This document shows positions 9,202-18,013 of a stretch of 64,000 nucleotides of DNA, piece after piece. Numbering within the stretch: the first letter of the stretch is position 1; the number at the start of each line of letters is the position of its first letter. Source of the stretch: Mesorhizobium sp. B2-1-8. GTDB lineage: Bacteria; Pseudomonadota; Alphaproteobacteria; Rhizobiales; Rhizobiaceae. Made by a program: the position numbers and the translations under genes. The stretch is taken from assembly GCF_006442545.2 (NCBI RefSeq), contig NZ_CP083952.1:4875501-4939500 (forward strand). The letters are read 5' to 3'. A model generated the notes under the pieces. It saw nothing but the letters and a program-made list of their open reading frames with translations, was not told the DNA's origin and ran no database searches.

Positions 9202-10527
9202 CTAACCGGGCAGCGCCTCGGAGAACTCCACCGCCCTGCCCTGGCTAGGTGTAGCGATCTCGCCCTCCCACATGACGCGAGTGCCGCGAATGACGGCGCC
9301 GATCGGCCACCCGGTCACCTGCTTGCCGTCATAAGGGGTCCAGCCGGCTTTCGAGCCGGCCTGCGCGTTGGTGATGGTTTCGCGCCGCTTCATGTCGACA
9401 ATGGTGAAGTCGGCATCATACCCGGCGGCGATGCGGCCTTTCCTCGCCATGCCGAAGATGCGCTGCGGGCCATGGCTGGAGAGATCGACGAAACGCTGCA
9501 GGGTCAGCCGGCCGGCATTGACGTGGTCGAGCATGATCGGCACCAGCGTCTGCACGCCGGTCATGCCCGAGGGCGAAGCCGGATAGGACTTTGCCTTCTC
9601 GGCCAATGTGTGCGGTGCGTGGTCGGAGCCGAGCACGTCGACAACGCCCTGCGCAATGCCGTGCCAGACGCCGTCGCGATGGCGCTTGTCCCGCACCGGC
9701 GGGTTCATCTGGATCAGCGTACCGAGCCGCGCATAGTCGTCGGCGCTCAGCGTCAGATGGTGCGGCGTAGCCTCGCAAGTCGCGACGTCCTTATGATGCT
9801 CGAGGAACAGGATCTCCTCGGCGGTCGAGATGTGCAGGACATGGATGCGGGCGCGAACGTCGCGCGCGATGCGGACCAGCCGTTCGGTGCAGCGCAAGGC
9901 GGCGATCTCGTCACGCCAGACCGGATGCGATGACGGGTCGCCCTCGATGCGCTCGCCCAGGCGCTCGCGCAGCCGGAACTCGTCCTCCGAATGAAAAGCG
10001 GCGCGGCGGCGCGTGTTTCGCAGGATCGAGGCGACACCTTCATCGTCCTCGACCAGCAGGTCGCCGGTGGACGATCCCATGAAGACCTTTATTCCCGCAG
10101 CCCCCGGCAAGCGCTCGAGGTCGCCGACGTCCCTGGCGTTGTCGCGGGTGCCGCCAACCCAGAAAGCGAAATCGCAATGCATGCGGCCGCTGCCGCGCCG
10201 GACCTTGTCGGCAAGCGCGGCCTCGCTGGTGGTCAGCGGGTTGGTGTTGGGCATCTCGAAGACGGCGGTGACACCGCCGAGCACGGCAGCCCGCGATCCC
10301 GTTTCCAGATCTTCCTTGTGCTCCAGTCCCGGCTCGCGGAAATGCACCTGGCTGTCGACGACACCGGGCAGGATATGCAGGCCCCGGCAGTCGATCGTCT
10401 CGCCAGCCGAGGCCTGGCGTAGATCGCCGATCAAGGCGATGCGCCCGCCCTTCACGCCGATATCGCGCAGCCCCTCGCCGTCATGATTGACCACTGTGCC
10501 GCCTGTCAGGATGAGGTCGTAGGTCAT
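9202..10527 (-). CDS. Dihydroorotase-like cyclic amidohydrolase (class I type)
   Basis: A 441-residue TIM-barrel amidohydrolase of the dihydroorotase group (pyrimidine synthesis, carbamoyl-aspartate to dihydroorotate). Recognised motifs: LPGVVDSQVHFREPG, FEMPNTNPLTT, GIKVFMGSSTGDLL, RAAFHSEDE, IHVLHISTAEE and the metal aspartate of LGSDHAPHT. The usual first metal histidine of DxHxH is a glutamine here (Q60 in DSQVH), which I recall as common in this alphaproteobacterial subfamily. The frame extends far upstream to 10752, but ATG 10527 (MTYDLILTGGTVV) is where family members start. It could serve pyrimidine synthesis or act on another cyclic amide; no pyrB is adjacent. Divergent from ygfZ. 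Confidence 0.85.
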   Translation of the reverse strand: MTYDLILTGGTVVNHDGEGLRDIGVKGGRIALIGDLRQASAGETIDCRGLHILPGVVDSQVHFREPGLEHKEDLETGSRAAVLGGVTAVFEMPNTNPLTTSEAALADKVRRGSGRMHCDFAFWVGGTRDNARDVGDLERLPGAAGIKVFMGSSTGDLLVEDDEGVASILRNTRRRAAFHSEDEFRLRERLGERIEGDPSSHPVWRDEIAALRCTERLVRIARDVRARIHVLHISTAEEILFLEHHKDVATCEATPHHLTLSADDYARLGTLIQMNPPVRDKRHRDGVWHGIAQGVVDVLGSDHAPHTLAEKAKSYPASPSGMTGVQTLVPIMLDHVNAGRLTLQRFVDLSSHGPQRIFGMARKGRIAAGYDADFTIVDMKRRETITNAQAGSKAGWTPYDGKQVTGWPIGAVIRGTRVMWEGEIATPSQGRAVEFSEALPG

Positions 10528-10608
10528 GGTGATGCTCTCTTGCGGGGGGAGTGTCAGCGGCTTACGTAATGGCCAACCGTTTTGCAAGATCAGGCTTTTA
10601 TCCGCCCC

Positions 10609-11469
10609 ATGTCCTTTGCCCCGCTGAAAGACCGCGCGCTCATCTCCGTCTCCGGCCCGGATGCCGAACACTTTCTGCAAAACATCCTGACCACCGATCT
10701 CGATACGCTTGGCAATGGTGAGGCAAAGCCGGGCGCGCTGTTGACGCCGCAAGGCAAGATCCTGTTCGACTTCCTGATCTCACGGGCAGGAGAAAATGCC
10801 TTCCGCATCGAATGCCGTGCCGACGTTTCAGATGATTTCATTCGCCGGCTGATGCTCTACAAGCTTCGCGCCAAGGTCGATATTGCCAAGTCGGAACAAA
10901 CGCTTGTCACTGTCGCGTGGGGAAAGGAATCAATCGCCTCAGAAAGTGATTCAACCTCGGTCGCCGACAGGCGCTTTGGCGACGGAGGCGTCACGCGCGT
11001 CTATGCCGGTACCGGGGATACCGGCGACATCGCCGCGTGGCAGGCCTTCCGCATCGCCCGCGGCATTGCCGAGAGCGGTGCCGATTATGCACTCGGCGAT
11101 GCGTTTCCTCATGACGTGCTGCTCGACGAGATGGGCGGTGTCGGCTTCAAGAAGGGCTGCTATGTCGGCCAGGAGGTCGTGTCGCGCATGCAGCATCGGG
11201 GCACGGCCCGGCGGCGCGTGCTGATTGTCGAGGCCAGGCTTCCGCTGCCCGCTGTCGGCACCGAACTGACTGTCGAGGGGCGGTCGGTCGGCACGCTCGG
11301 CTCGAGTGCCGGCACATCAGGGCTTGCCATTGCCCGCATCGACAGGGTCAAGACGGCGTTGGACGTCGGCCAACCGATCCTGGCGGGCGATGTGCCAGTA
11401 ACGCTCACCATCCCCGCCTGGGCCAAATTCAGTTTCCCGCAGGAAACCGCCGGCGCGGAGGAAGCCTGA
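10609..11469 (+). CDS. ygfZ: YgfZ/GcvT-family folate-binding protein
   Basis: Folate-binding protein of the YgfZ family, which supports assembly or repair of certain iron-sulfur enzymes such as the tRNA methylthiotransferase MiaB. The family signature KGCYVGQEVVSRMQHRG is present around residue 180, and the N-terminal GcvT-like half has FLQNILTTDLD and ALLTPQGKILFDF. I start at ATG 10609 (MSFAPLKDRALI), 286 residues; a TTG at 10582 would extend it by nine residues. Its stop overlaps the HD-phosphohydrolase start as TGATG, so the two are translationally coupled. Confidence 0.92.
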   Translation: MSFAPLKDRALISVSGPDAEHFLQNILTTDLDTLGNGEAKPGALLTPQGKILFDFLISRAGENAFRIECRADVSDDFIRRLMLYKLRAKVDIAKSEQTLVTVAWGKESIASESDSTSVADRRFGDGGVTRVYAGTGDTGDIAAWQAFRIARGIAESGADYALGDAFPHDVLLDEMGGVGFKKGCYVGQEVVSRMQHRGTARRRVLIVEARLPLPAVGTELTVEGRSVGTLGSSAGTSGLAIARIDRVKTALDVGQPILAGDVPVTLTIPAWAKFSFPQETAGAEEA

Positions 11470-12119
11470 TGGCGGCGGACCGCGCCGGTGCGCCGCCACG
11501 CGCCTGGCAGCGCATGCTGTCCGGCCGCCGGCTCGACCTGCTCGATCCCTCGCCGCTCGACATCGAGATTTCGGACATCGCGCATGGGCTCGCCCGCGTC
11601 GCGCGCTGGAACGGCCAGACCAGCGGTGAGCACGCTTTTTCGGTGGCCCAGCATTCACTGCTGGTCGAGGCGCTGTTCAACGAACTGGTGCCGCAGGCTT
11701 CGGCCGACGACCAATTGGCGGCGCTGCTGCACGATGCGCCCGAATATGTCATCGGCGACATGATCTCGCCATTCAAGTCGGTGATGGGCGGCAGCTACAA
11801 GGACTGCGAATTGCGCCTGCAACGCGCCATCCATCTGCGTTTCTCGCTGCCTCCCGAACCGGCCGCCTTACTGCGCAAGGAGATCAAACGCGCCGACCAG
11901 ATCGCCGCCTATTTCGAGGCAACACTGCTCGCCGGGTTTTCGACCGCCGAGGCGACCGAGTTCTTCGGCCGCCCGCGCGGTTTTTCCGCTGAGCGCTTCG
12001 ACTTCGCGCCACGCTCGGTTACCTGGGCACAGACTGCGTTCCTGAAGCGGTTTTCGGCGATCGAGACATCAAGACATCAAGTTGCGACATCCGCGCTAGG
12101 CCAGAAAACGCTAAATTAA
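11469..12119 (+). CDS. HD-domain phosphohydrolase (YfbR-like)
   Basis: A 216-residue HD-superfamily metal-dependent phosphohydrolase resembling 5'-deoxynucleotidase YfbR. The metal-binding set is visible: H in TSGEHAFSVAQHSLLV, HD in ALLHDAPEYVIGD, and the distal aspartate of IKRADQIAAYFEA. The start overlaps the ygfZ stop by one base, indicating coupled translation. Likely hydrolyses nucleoside monophosphates or related small substrates; the exact substrate is not deducible. The last 20 residues are a weakly conserved tail. Confidence 0.85.
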   Translation: MAADRAGAPPRAWQRMLSGRRLDLLDPSPLDIEISDIAHGLARVARWNGQTSGEHAFSVAQHSLLVEALFNELVPQASADDQLAALLHDAPEYVIGDMISPFKSVMGGSYKDCELRLQRAIHLRFSLPPEPAALLRKEIKRADQIAAYFEATLLAGFSTAEATEFFGRPRGFSAERFDFAPRSVTWAQTAFLKRFSAIETSRHQVATSALGQKTLN

Positions 12120-12169
12120 CCGAAAGCGTCAACAGTGTGGTGTTCGATCAAGCACCGCAGGGGCGCCTC

Positions 12170-14305
12170 ATGCCCGTCGTCAAGGATGGTTCGATCGTTC
12201 CGGAACGGGTGGCCGGAGACGTGGAGGGGTCGCGCCGCATGCAAGATGAGCTGCGCGAGCAGAACGAACGCTTTTCAGCCGCTGTCGAAAACATGTCGCA
12301 TGGCCTGTGCATGTTCGACGCCGATGAACGCATGATCATCTGCAACAGCAACTACATCGACATCTTCCACCTCGACGCCAAGGTGGTGCTGCCAGGCATC
12401 CGCTTCATCGACATCCTGCGGCACAGCGTCGAGCTCGGCGTCGCCTCGCAAAGCGCCGACGAGCTCTATGCGATCCGCAAGCCCTATATCGACCAGGCGA
12501 AGCCTTCGACCTACGAAGAAATCCTGTCGGACGGCCGTATCATCCTTATCTCGCACCGGCCGCTGGCTTCGGGCGGCTGGGTCTCGATCTACGAGGACAT
12601 CACCGAACAGCGGCGCGCCGAGCAGGACCTCAAGGAGCAGCATCGCCGCTTCGACGCAGCGCTCGCCAACATGTCGCAAGGCCTGCTGATGTACGACGCC
12701 GACGGCAAGATGATCGTGCGCAACGGGCGCTTTCTGGAATTGTACAACGTCACGGCGGCCGACTTCCCGCTTGGAACGACGCATCGCGACGCGCTCGAGC
12801 GACTGCTGGAACTCGGCATCTACACGAAGATCGACGTCGACAGCGAAGTCGCCAAGACCGAAGCCTGCCGGCGGGCGGGAAAAATGCATTCGACGTATCG
12901 CCATCTTGCCGACGGCAGGACGTTTCTGGTGGTGCGCCAGCCGATGAGTGGCGGCGGTTGGGTGGCGACGTTCGACGACGTCACGGAACGCCGTCTGGCC
13001 GAAGAGCGCATGACCCATCTTGCGCATCACGACATGCTGACCGGACTGCCCAACCGATCGATGTTTCGCGAGCGGCTCGATTTTGCGCTGGAGGATGCAG
13101 CCGCTACGCCGCTCGCGATCTTCTCGCTCGACCTCGACCGTTTCAAGGCGGTCAACGACACCTGGGGGCATCCCGCCGGTGACTGGCTGTTGAAGAGTGT
13201 GGCCGAAAGACTGCAGCGTTGCCTGCGCAATGATGCAGATATGGTCGCCCGCTTCGGCGGTGATGAGTTCGTCGTCATCCAATCCAACTCGGTGGGCATT
13301 GCCGATGCCGAGAAACTGGCGAAACGCATCGTCGAGGCAATCGCAAAACCGTTTCGCGACAGGGGCCGGGACATGCATGTCGGCGTCAGCCTGGGCATCG
13401 CCGTTTTCCCCGCCGATGGCCGCGACGCCGACACGCTGCTGAAGAACGCCGATACGGCGCTCTATCGGGCAAAGAACGATGGGCGAAACCTCTATCGCTT
13501 CTTCGAACCTGGAATGGACGCCGTGGTGCAGGCCCGCCGGGCGCTTGAAGTCGACCTGGAGGCGGCGCTGTCGCGCCAGGAATTCGATCTCGATTTCCAG
13601 CCCATCATGAACATCGCCTCGGGCGAGATCATCGGCGCGGAAGCCTTGATGCGCTGGCATTCACCAGCGCGCGGCGGGGTGGAGCCGGATCAATTCATCC
13701 CGGTCGCCGAAGAGACCGGACTGATCGTGCCACTTGGCGAGTGGGCGCTGAGGAAAGCCTGCGCGGTGGCGGCTGGCTGGCCGCCGGGTTTGCGCATTGC
13801 GGTCAATGTCTCGGCGGTGCAGCTCAAAAGCAGCGGGTTTGCCCGCATCGTCATCTCGGCTCTGGCCTTTTCCGGCGTGCCGGCCGGACAGCTCGAACTG
13901 GAAATCACCGAAACCGTGCTGATGGACGAGAGCAAAGCCGTGCTGAAAACGCTGCGCCAGCTGCGTGAGCTCGGTATCCGCATCGCGCTGGACGATTTCG
14001 GCACCGGCTATTCCTCGCTGGGCTACCTCAGGCGTTTTCCGGTCGACAAGATCAAGATCGACCGATCATTCATTCACGACATGGGCAATCGCGACACGGC
14101 GGCGATCGTTCGCACCATCATCGGTCTCGGCACCGAGCTTGGCATCGTCGTCACGGCCGAGGGCGTCGAAACCGGGAGGCAACTCGACATGCTGCGCGAC
14201 AATGGTTGTGTCGAGGCGCAAGGCTATCTGATCGGCGTGCCGTCGAAGGCGGCCGACATCCAGCGTCTGTTGCAATCACGCGCGCGGCGCAGCCAGACCG
14301 GCTGA
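12170..14305 (+). CDS. PAS-PAS-GGDEF-EAL cyclic-di-GMP signalling protein
   Basis: A soluble sensor of about 711 residues from ATG 12170, which has an AGGGG Shine-Dalgarno; a GTG at 12137 is an alternative. Two PAS-7-type domains come first (motifs FSAAVENMSHGLCMFDAD and FDAALANMSQGLLMYDAD, an internal duplication), then a GGDEF domain with intact RFGGDEFVV, then an EAL domain. The EAL catalytic set looks complete: AEALMRW, AVNVSAVQL, EITETVLM, ALDDFGTGYSSLGYL, DKIKIDRSF, AEGVET and AQGYLIG. The RxxD inhibitory site before GGDEF reads NDAD, so product inhibition is probably lost. No transmembrane segment is seen. It may be bifunctional or phosphodiesterase-dominant in vivo. Confidence 0.95.
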   Translation: MPVVKDGSIVPERVAGDVEGSRRMQDELREQNERFSAAVENMSHGLCMFDADERMIICNSNYIDIFHLDAKVVLPGIRFIDILRHSVELGVASQSADELYAIRKPYIDQAKPSTYEEILSDGRIILISHRPLASGGWVSIYEDITEQRRAEQDLKEQHRRFDAALANMSQGLLMYDADGKMIVRNGRFLELYNVTAADFPLGTTHRDALERLLELGIYTKIDVDSEVAKTEACRRAGKMHSTYRHLADGRTFLVVRQPMSGGGWVATFDDVTERRLAEERMTHLAHHDMLTGLPNRSMFRERLDFALEDAAATPLAIFSLDLDRFKAVNDTWGHPAGDWLLKSVAERLQRCLRNDADMVARFGGDEFVVIQSNSVGIADAEKLAKRIVEAIAKPFRDRGRDMHVGVSLGIAVFPADGRDADTLLKNADTALYRAKNDGRNLYRFFEPGMDAVVQARRALEVDLEAALSRQEFDLDFQPIMNIASGEIIGAEALMRWHSPARGGVEPDQFIPVAEETGLIVPLGEWALRKACAVAAGWPPGLRIAVNVSAVQLKSSGFARIVISALAFSGVPAGQLELEITETVLMDESKAVLKTLRQLRELGIRIALDDFGTGYSSLGYLRRFPVDKIKIDRSFIHDMGNRDTAAIVRTIIGLGTELGIVVTAEGVETGRQLDMLRDNGCVEAQGYLIGVPSKAADIQRLLQSRARRSQTG

Positions 14306-14321
14306 CGGCATCGGGACAAGC

Positions 14322-15212
14322 TCAGCTCAGTGTTTCCAGGTATTTCTCGTGGAAGCTGACGTAGCCGGGCTCGACCACGTTCAGATGCCGCTCGATCAGC
14401 GCGTGAAACCGCGGCAATTGGTGAAACGGCACGCCGGGATAGGCATGATGCTCGGCATGGAACGGCATGTTCCAGGTCAGCCTGCGCACCGCCCAGTTGG
14501 TCAGCGTCGTCCTGGTGTTTTCCAGCATGTTGGCGACGAATGGACAGCGGCCGTGCTCGGCCAGCAGATAGAGGCGCAGGAACGGCTGCCCGAGCAGAGC
14601 GGGAATGATCCAGACATAGAGCAGCACCGTCGCCTTGAACCAGACGGCAAGCGCGAGGACCACGATATAAAACCCGATCATCGCACGTGCCTCGGCACGC
14701 ACTTTGGGCAGGCCCTTTGGCGGCACATAATCGTCGCGGCAGCTCCCACGCGCATTGGTGTACAGCGTCTTGAAATGCCCCAACCACACCGGCAGGCCCG
14801 AGACGTGGACAATGTATTGCCGCAAGGTCTCCGGTTTCGGGAAGGCGAGCTCGGGATCGTTTTCCGGATCTTGCGTGTATCGGTGGTGAGCGAAATGGAA
14901 GTAGCGGAACCAGTCGGCCGGCAGCGCGATCGCCAGGCTGCATAGCCGCGCCACGCCATCGTTCAGCCGCTGTGTTTCAAAAGCCGTGCGGTGAACCGTC
15001 TCGTGCAACAGCGTGAACAGGAACACGATCAGGATGCCTTGGGGCAGCATCAGCAATGGCCAGAACGGCGCCCTCGCCGCGATCAACGATCCAATGATGA
15101 CAATCGCACCCAAATGAGCGCCGAGCTGGAACAGGCCCGCGACATCGGATTTGGCCGTCAGCCGATTGCGCTCTTCCGGTGTCAGTGACGCGATGATGTC
15201 GCGATGGTCCAC
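14322..15212 (-). CDS. Membrane fatty-acid desaturase family protein
   Basis: A 296-residue di-iron integral membrane desaturase/hydroxylase-family protein. All three histidine boxes are present: HETVHRT, HFAHHRYTQD and the distal FHAEHHAYPGVPFHQL. Hydrophobic segments near residues 30-75 and 180-215 should span the inner membrane. The start is GTG at 15212, without a strong Shine-Dalgarno. It is transcribed away from a LysR regulator, with a GATAAG/CTTATC dyad in the 113-bp gap, so it may be that regulator's target. Lipid or carotenoid-like substrate is unknown. Confidence 0.88.
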   Translation of the reverse strand: MDHRDIIASLTPEERNRLTAKSDVAGLFQLGAHLGAIVIIGSLIAARAPFWPLLMLPQGILIVFLFTLLHETVHRTAFETQRLNDGVARLCSLAIALPADWFRYFHFAHHRYTQDPENDPELAFPKPETLRQYIVHVSGLPVWLGHFKTLYTNARGSCRDDYVPPKGLPKVRAEARAMIGFYIVVLALAVWFKATVLLYVWIIPALLGQPFLRLYLLAEHGRCPFVANMLENTRTTLTNWAVRRLTWNMPFHAEHHAYPGVPFHQLPRFHALIERHLNVVEPGYVSFHEKYLETLS

Positions 15213-15295
15213 TAGGCTTCGATCCAGGCTGGAGATTGACGACGACCATTCTAGTTGGCGAAAAAGCTTTCCAAAAACGACGATTCCTGCGATTT

Positions 15296-15312
15296 GGATA
15301 AGGCAAGCTTAT
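15296..15312. promoter_or_regulatory. Dyad between desaturase and LysR gene
   Basis: GATAAG at 15296-15301 and CTTATC at 15307-15312 form a 6-bp dyad with a 5-bp spacer and fit the T-N11-A rule for LysR-type binding sites. It is 14 bp before the LysR start codon and within the divergent promoter region, as expected for an autoregulated LysR. Confidence 0.4.
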
Positions 15313-15325
15313 CTATCGGGCGGCC

Positions 15326-16243
15326 ATGGTCACATCTCCATCCCTGAAAGGGCTTCAAGCTTTCGAGGCCGCGGCACGTACCGGCAGCTTTGCCGCGGCG
15401 GCGGAAGAGCTTTCGGTCTCGGCCGCCGCCGTCAGCCAGCTTATCCGCACCTTGGAGGAGCAGATGGGCCGCAAGCTGTTTCAGCGGGTCAACCGGCGCG
15501 TTGTCCTCACCGAGGCCGGTGCGGAAATGCTGCCGCGGCTGACAGTGGCCTTCCAGGAGATCGGCAGCGTCTCGCGCGAACTGGGCGGCGATGCATTCCG
15601 CCCGCGCCTGGTGGTCTCGGTGCCGCCATCCATGGCCATGGGCTGGCTTTCGCAGCGTCTGGCTGGCTTCGTCGCAAGCCAAGGCGCCGCCGACATATCG
15701 CTGCGGGGCGATGACGACCCGGTGCCGTTCGACCGCGAGCTGATCGACATCAGGCTCTCCTACGGCCCGCACTATCGCGAGCATCCGACCGAGGACATTG
15801 CCAGGGATGCGGTCTACCCCGTCTGCGCGCCAAAGCTTGCCGGCATGGCCAACGCGGGCGGCGAGCCGCTCGCCGGGCCGCCGCTCATCCACACGGATTG
15901 GGGACCGACCGGCGCATCGTTTCCGTCCTGGCGCAACTGGTTCGAGGCGACGGGTGCCCAACCTGGCCGAGCGGTGCGGCGCGGCCTGTCGGCCAATTCG
16001 TCGCGCGCGGCCCTCGACCTCGCCATTTCGGGGCTGGGCGTGGCACTGGCGCAAGGGATCTACTGTGCCGAGGCGGTGGAGGATGGCCGGCTGGTCCGGC
16101 CCGCCGCGAGCGCGATAGCATTGCGCCAGCCCTATTGCCTGACCATCCCGGAGCGGAGCGCAAAGCGCGATGTCGTGGCCGCGTTCCGCGATTGGCTGAT
16201 CGACGAATGCCAGCGCGCCGTCGGCTCGCGGGCGCTGCGCTGA
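15326..16243 (+). CDS. LysR-family transcriptional regulator (GcvA-like)
   Basis: A 305-residue LysR-type regulator. The N-terminal winged helix is typical: LKGLQAFEAAARTGSFAAAA, then ELSVSAAAVSQLIRTLEEQMG and LFQRVNRRVVLTEAG. The ligand-binding half carries GcvA-subgroup features such as DIRLSYGPHY, ANSSRAALDLAISGLGVALA and RQPYCLTIP. It is divergent from the desaturase gene, which is the natural candidate target. Effector unknown. Confidence 0.92.
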   Translation: MVTSPSLKGLQAFEAAARTGSFAAAAEELSVSAAAVSQLIRTLEEQMGRKLFQRVNRRVVLTEAGAEMLPRLTVAFQEIGSVSRELGGDAFRPRLVVSVPPSMAMGWLSQRLAGFVASQGAADISLRGDDDPVPFDRELIDIRLSYGPHYREHPTEDIARDAVYPVCAPKLAGMANAGGEPLAGPPLIHTDWGPTGASFPSWRNWFEATGAQPGRAVRRGLSANSSRAALDLAISGLGVALAQGIYCAEAVEDGRLVRPAASAIALRQPYCLTIPERSAKRDVVAAFRDWLIDECQRAVGSRALR

Positions 16244-16259
16244 ACTGGAGGGGCGATGA

Positions 16260-16532
16260 TCAGAGGTGCCCGCTCAAGGTCGCCGCCATGTCCTTGTTGG
16301 GCGCCACGGGCACGATCTCGAACTCGACCAGGTCAGACCATTCGATGACCCAGCGCTGCAGCAGCGTGACGTCATCAGTCTCCACCAGCAGGAAACAGCG
16401 GCTCATATCGGCCGCGATCCAGCTATGGTGCACGACAAGCTCCTCCGGCTTCAGGCGGCCACGGTCGCGGAACCGGCGATAGATTTCCTTGCGGTCGCAG
16501 CCGGTGAAATCCTCGATGACGATGAACAGCAT
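16260..16532 (-). CDS. DUF3303 protein
   Basis: A 90-residue protein of the DUF3303 type, with MLFIVIEDFTGCDRKEIYRR at the start, then LVVHHSWIAADMSRCFLLVE, DVTLLQRWVIEWSDLVEFEI and PVAPNKD. I start at ATG 16532; an upstream in-frame start at 16586 would overlap the ATP-grasp gene. It lies 17 bp downstream of that gene on the same strand and so is probably co-transcribed with the GNAT-C39/ATP-grasp pair. Function is unknown; the ferredoxin-like fold is expected for the family. Confidence 0.75.
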   Translation of the reverse strand: MLFIVIEDFTGCDRKEIYRRFRDRGRLKPEELVVHHSWIAADMSRCFLLVETDDVTLLQRWVIEWSDLVEFEIVPVAPNKDMAATLSGHL

Positions 16533-16549
16533 CTTTTGCCTCGGTAGAA

Positions 16550-18013
16550 TTACCGTCCCGGCCGGTCGAGTCGCTCCAGGAACCACTGCGTCAGCCGCAC
16601 CCAGACCTCGTCCTTCTCGCCGGAATCCTCCCAGCCATGGTCGAGATTGGGATTGTCGTTGACCTCGATGACGAAGACGCCGTCCTTCGTCTCCTTGAGG
16701 TCGACGCCATAGAGGCCGTCGCCGATACAGCGCGCCGCCTTCACCGCCGTTTCGACGACATGAGGCGGTGTCTCCTTCAGCGTGAAGGTCTTGATGCCGC
16801 CCTGGTCGGGCTTGCCATTGGCCTTGTGGTTGACGATCTGCCAGTGCTTCTTGGCCATCAGATAGTGCACGGCAAACAGCGGCTGGCCACCGAGCACGCC
16901 GACACGCCAGTCATATTCGGTCGGGATGAATTTCTGCGCGATCAGAAGATCGGAATCCTCTAGCCATTCGGTGGCAAGCGTCTTCAGCTCCTCGAAATTG
17001 GCGCATTTCTTGACACCACGCGAGAATGACGAATCCGGGATCTTCAACACCAGGGGAAAACCCAGCGTCTGCGCCGCGAGTTCGAGATCAGAGGGGCCGG
17101 CGATCATCACCGTCGGCGGCACCGGCACCTTGTTGTAGGCCATCAGTTCGTTGAGATAGACCTTGTTGGTGCAGCGGATCATCGACAGCGGGTCGTCGAT
17201 GACAGGCATGCCTTCCTGCTGGGCGCGGCGGGCGAAACGATAGGTGTGATTGGAAATCGAGGTGGTCTCGCGGATGAACAGCGCATCGTAATTCGCGAGC
17301 TTGGCGAGATCTTTCCTGGTGATGGGCTCGATTTCGACCCCCATCTTCTCGGCGATCTTTGCCCAGTAGCGCAGCGACGATATCTCCGACGGCGGCAATT
17401 CCTCATGCGGATCGACCAGCGTGGCGAAGGTGTAGCGCGCCGGGGTGCGGCCCTTGGTGTCGCGCCACTCGCGATTGGTGTAAGTCTCCAGGCACTGGAT
17501 GAAGCTTTTTTCCTCGTCCTCGGTCATGCGCGCCAGCGGGTGGAGGCCGATCTTGCGGATCGAAGCCCATTCGGCGCTGTCCTTGAGGTGGACCTCAAGC
17601 GCCGGCGCGCGGAACCAGTCGAACAACAGCTTTGCGAAACGGTCCCAGACCTTGGATGGGCCGATGCCGAAGAAGATGCAGACCTTCGCCGGGAATACGC
17701 CGCCGAGATCCTTGCGGCATTTGTTGAGCGCCAGTTCCAGTTCCGGCAACGCATGCTCGTAGAGCTTGCGTTCCGACAGGTCGATCATCGTCTCGACGGT
17801 CGGGATGACCTTGTGGCCGCGCGAACCTGCCAGCAGCGACGCATAATAGCCGCGGCTCTGGTAGCCGTAATTGTTCGACAGGTTGATGACCTTCGGCCGC
17901 TGGCCGCGAAACAGCGAGGGATGCGCGAGATAGTCACGATTGGTGATGATCTTGTGCGGTGTCGCCACCTGGTCGAGATCGTTCTGCCTGCCGGTAAGAA
18001 TGACCCAGGTCAT
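16550..18013 (-). CDS. RimK-like ATP-grasp ligase with N-terminal RLAN domain
   Basis: A 487-residue protein in two parts. Residues 1-150 match the RLAN domain found N-terminal to RimK-like ATP-grasp enzymes (TWVILTGRQNDLDQVATPHK, INLSNNYGYQSRGYYASLLA). Residues about 240-480 form the ATP-grasp ligase (FIRETTSISNHTYRFARRAQ, LVLKIPDSSFSRGVKK, DLLIAQKFIPTEYDWRVGVL, DGVFVIEVNDNPNLDHGWED). ATP-grasp enzymes of this type join an amino acid, often glutamate, to a carboxylate on a peptide or protein. Its start overlaps the stop of the GNAT-C39 gene as TAATG, so the products are made together. The acceptor is unknown. Confidence 0.85.
   Translation of the reverse strand: MTWVILTGRQNDLDQVATPHKIITNRDYLAHPSLFRGQRPKVINLSNNYGYQSRGYYASLLAGSRGHKVIPTVETMIDLSERKLYEHALPELELALNKCRKDLGGVFPAKVCIFFGIGPSKVWDRFAKLLFDWFRAPALEVHLKDSAEWASIRKIGLHPLARMTEDEEKSFIQCLETYTNREWRDTKGRTPARYTFATLVDPHEELPPSEISSLRYWAKIAEKMGVEIEPITRKDLAKLANYDALFIRETTSISNHTYRFARRAQQEGMPVIDDPLSMIRCTNKVYLNELMAYNKVPVPPTVMIAGPSDLELAAQTLGFPLVLKIPDSSFSRGVKKCANFEELKTLATEWLEDSDLLIAQKFIPTEYDWRVGVLGGQPLFAVHYLMAKKHWQIVNHKANGKPDQGGIKTFTLKETPPHVVETAVKAARCIGDGLYGVDLKETKDGVFVIEVNDNPNLDHGWEDSGEKDEVWVRLTQWFLERLDRPGR

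Noticed and set aside
12275..13660. A 461-residue minus-strand frame opposite the GGDEF-EAL gene
   Set aside because: No conserved motif; codon pattern follows the antisense of a real gene.
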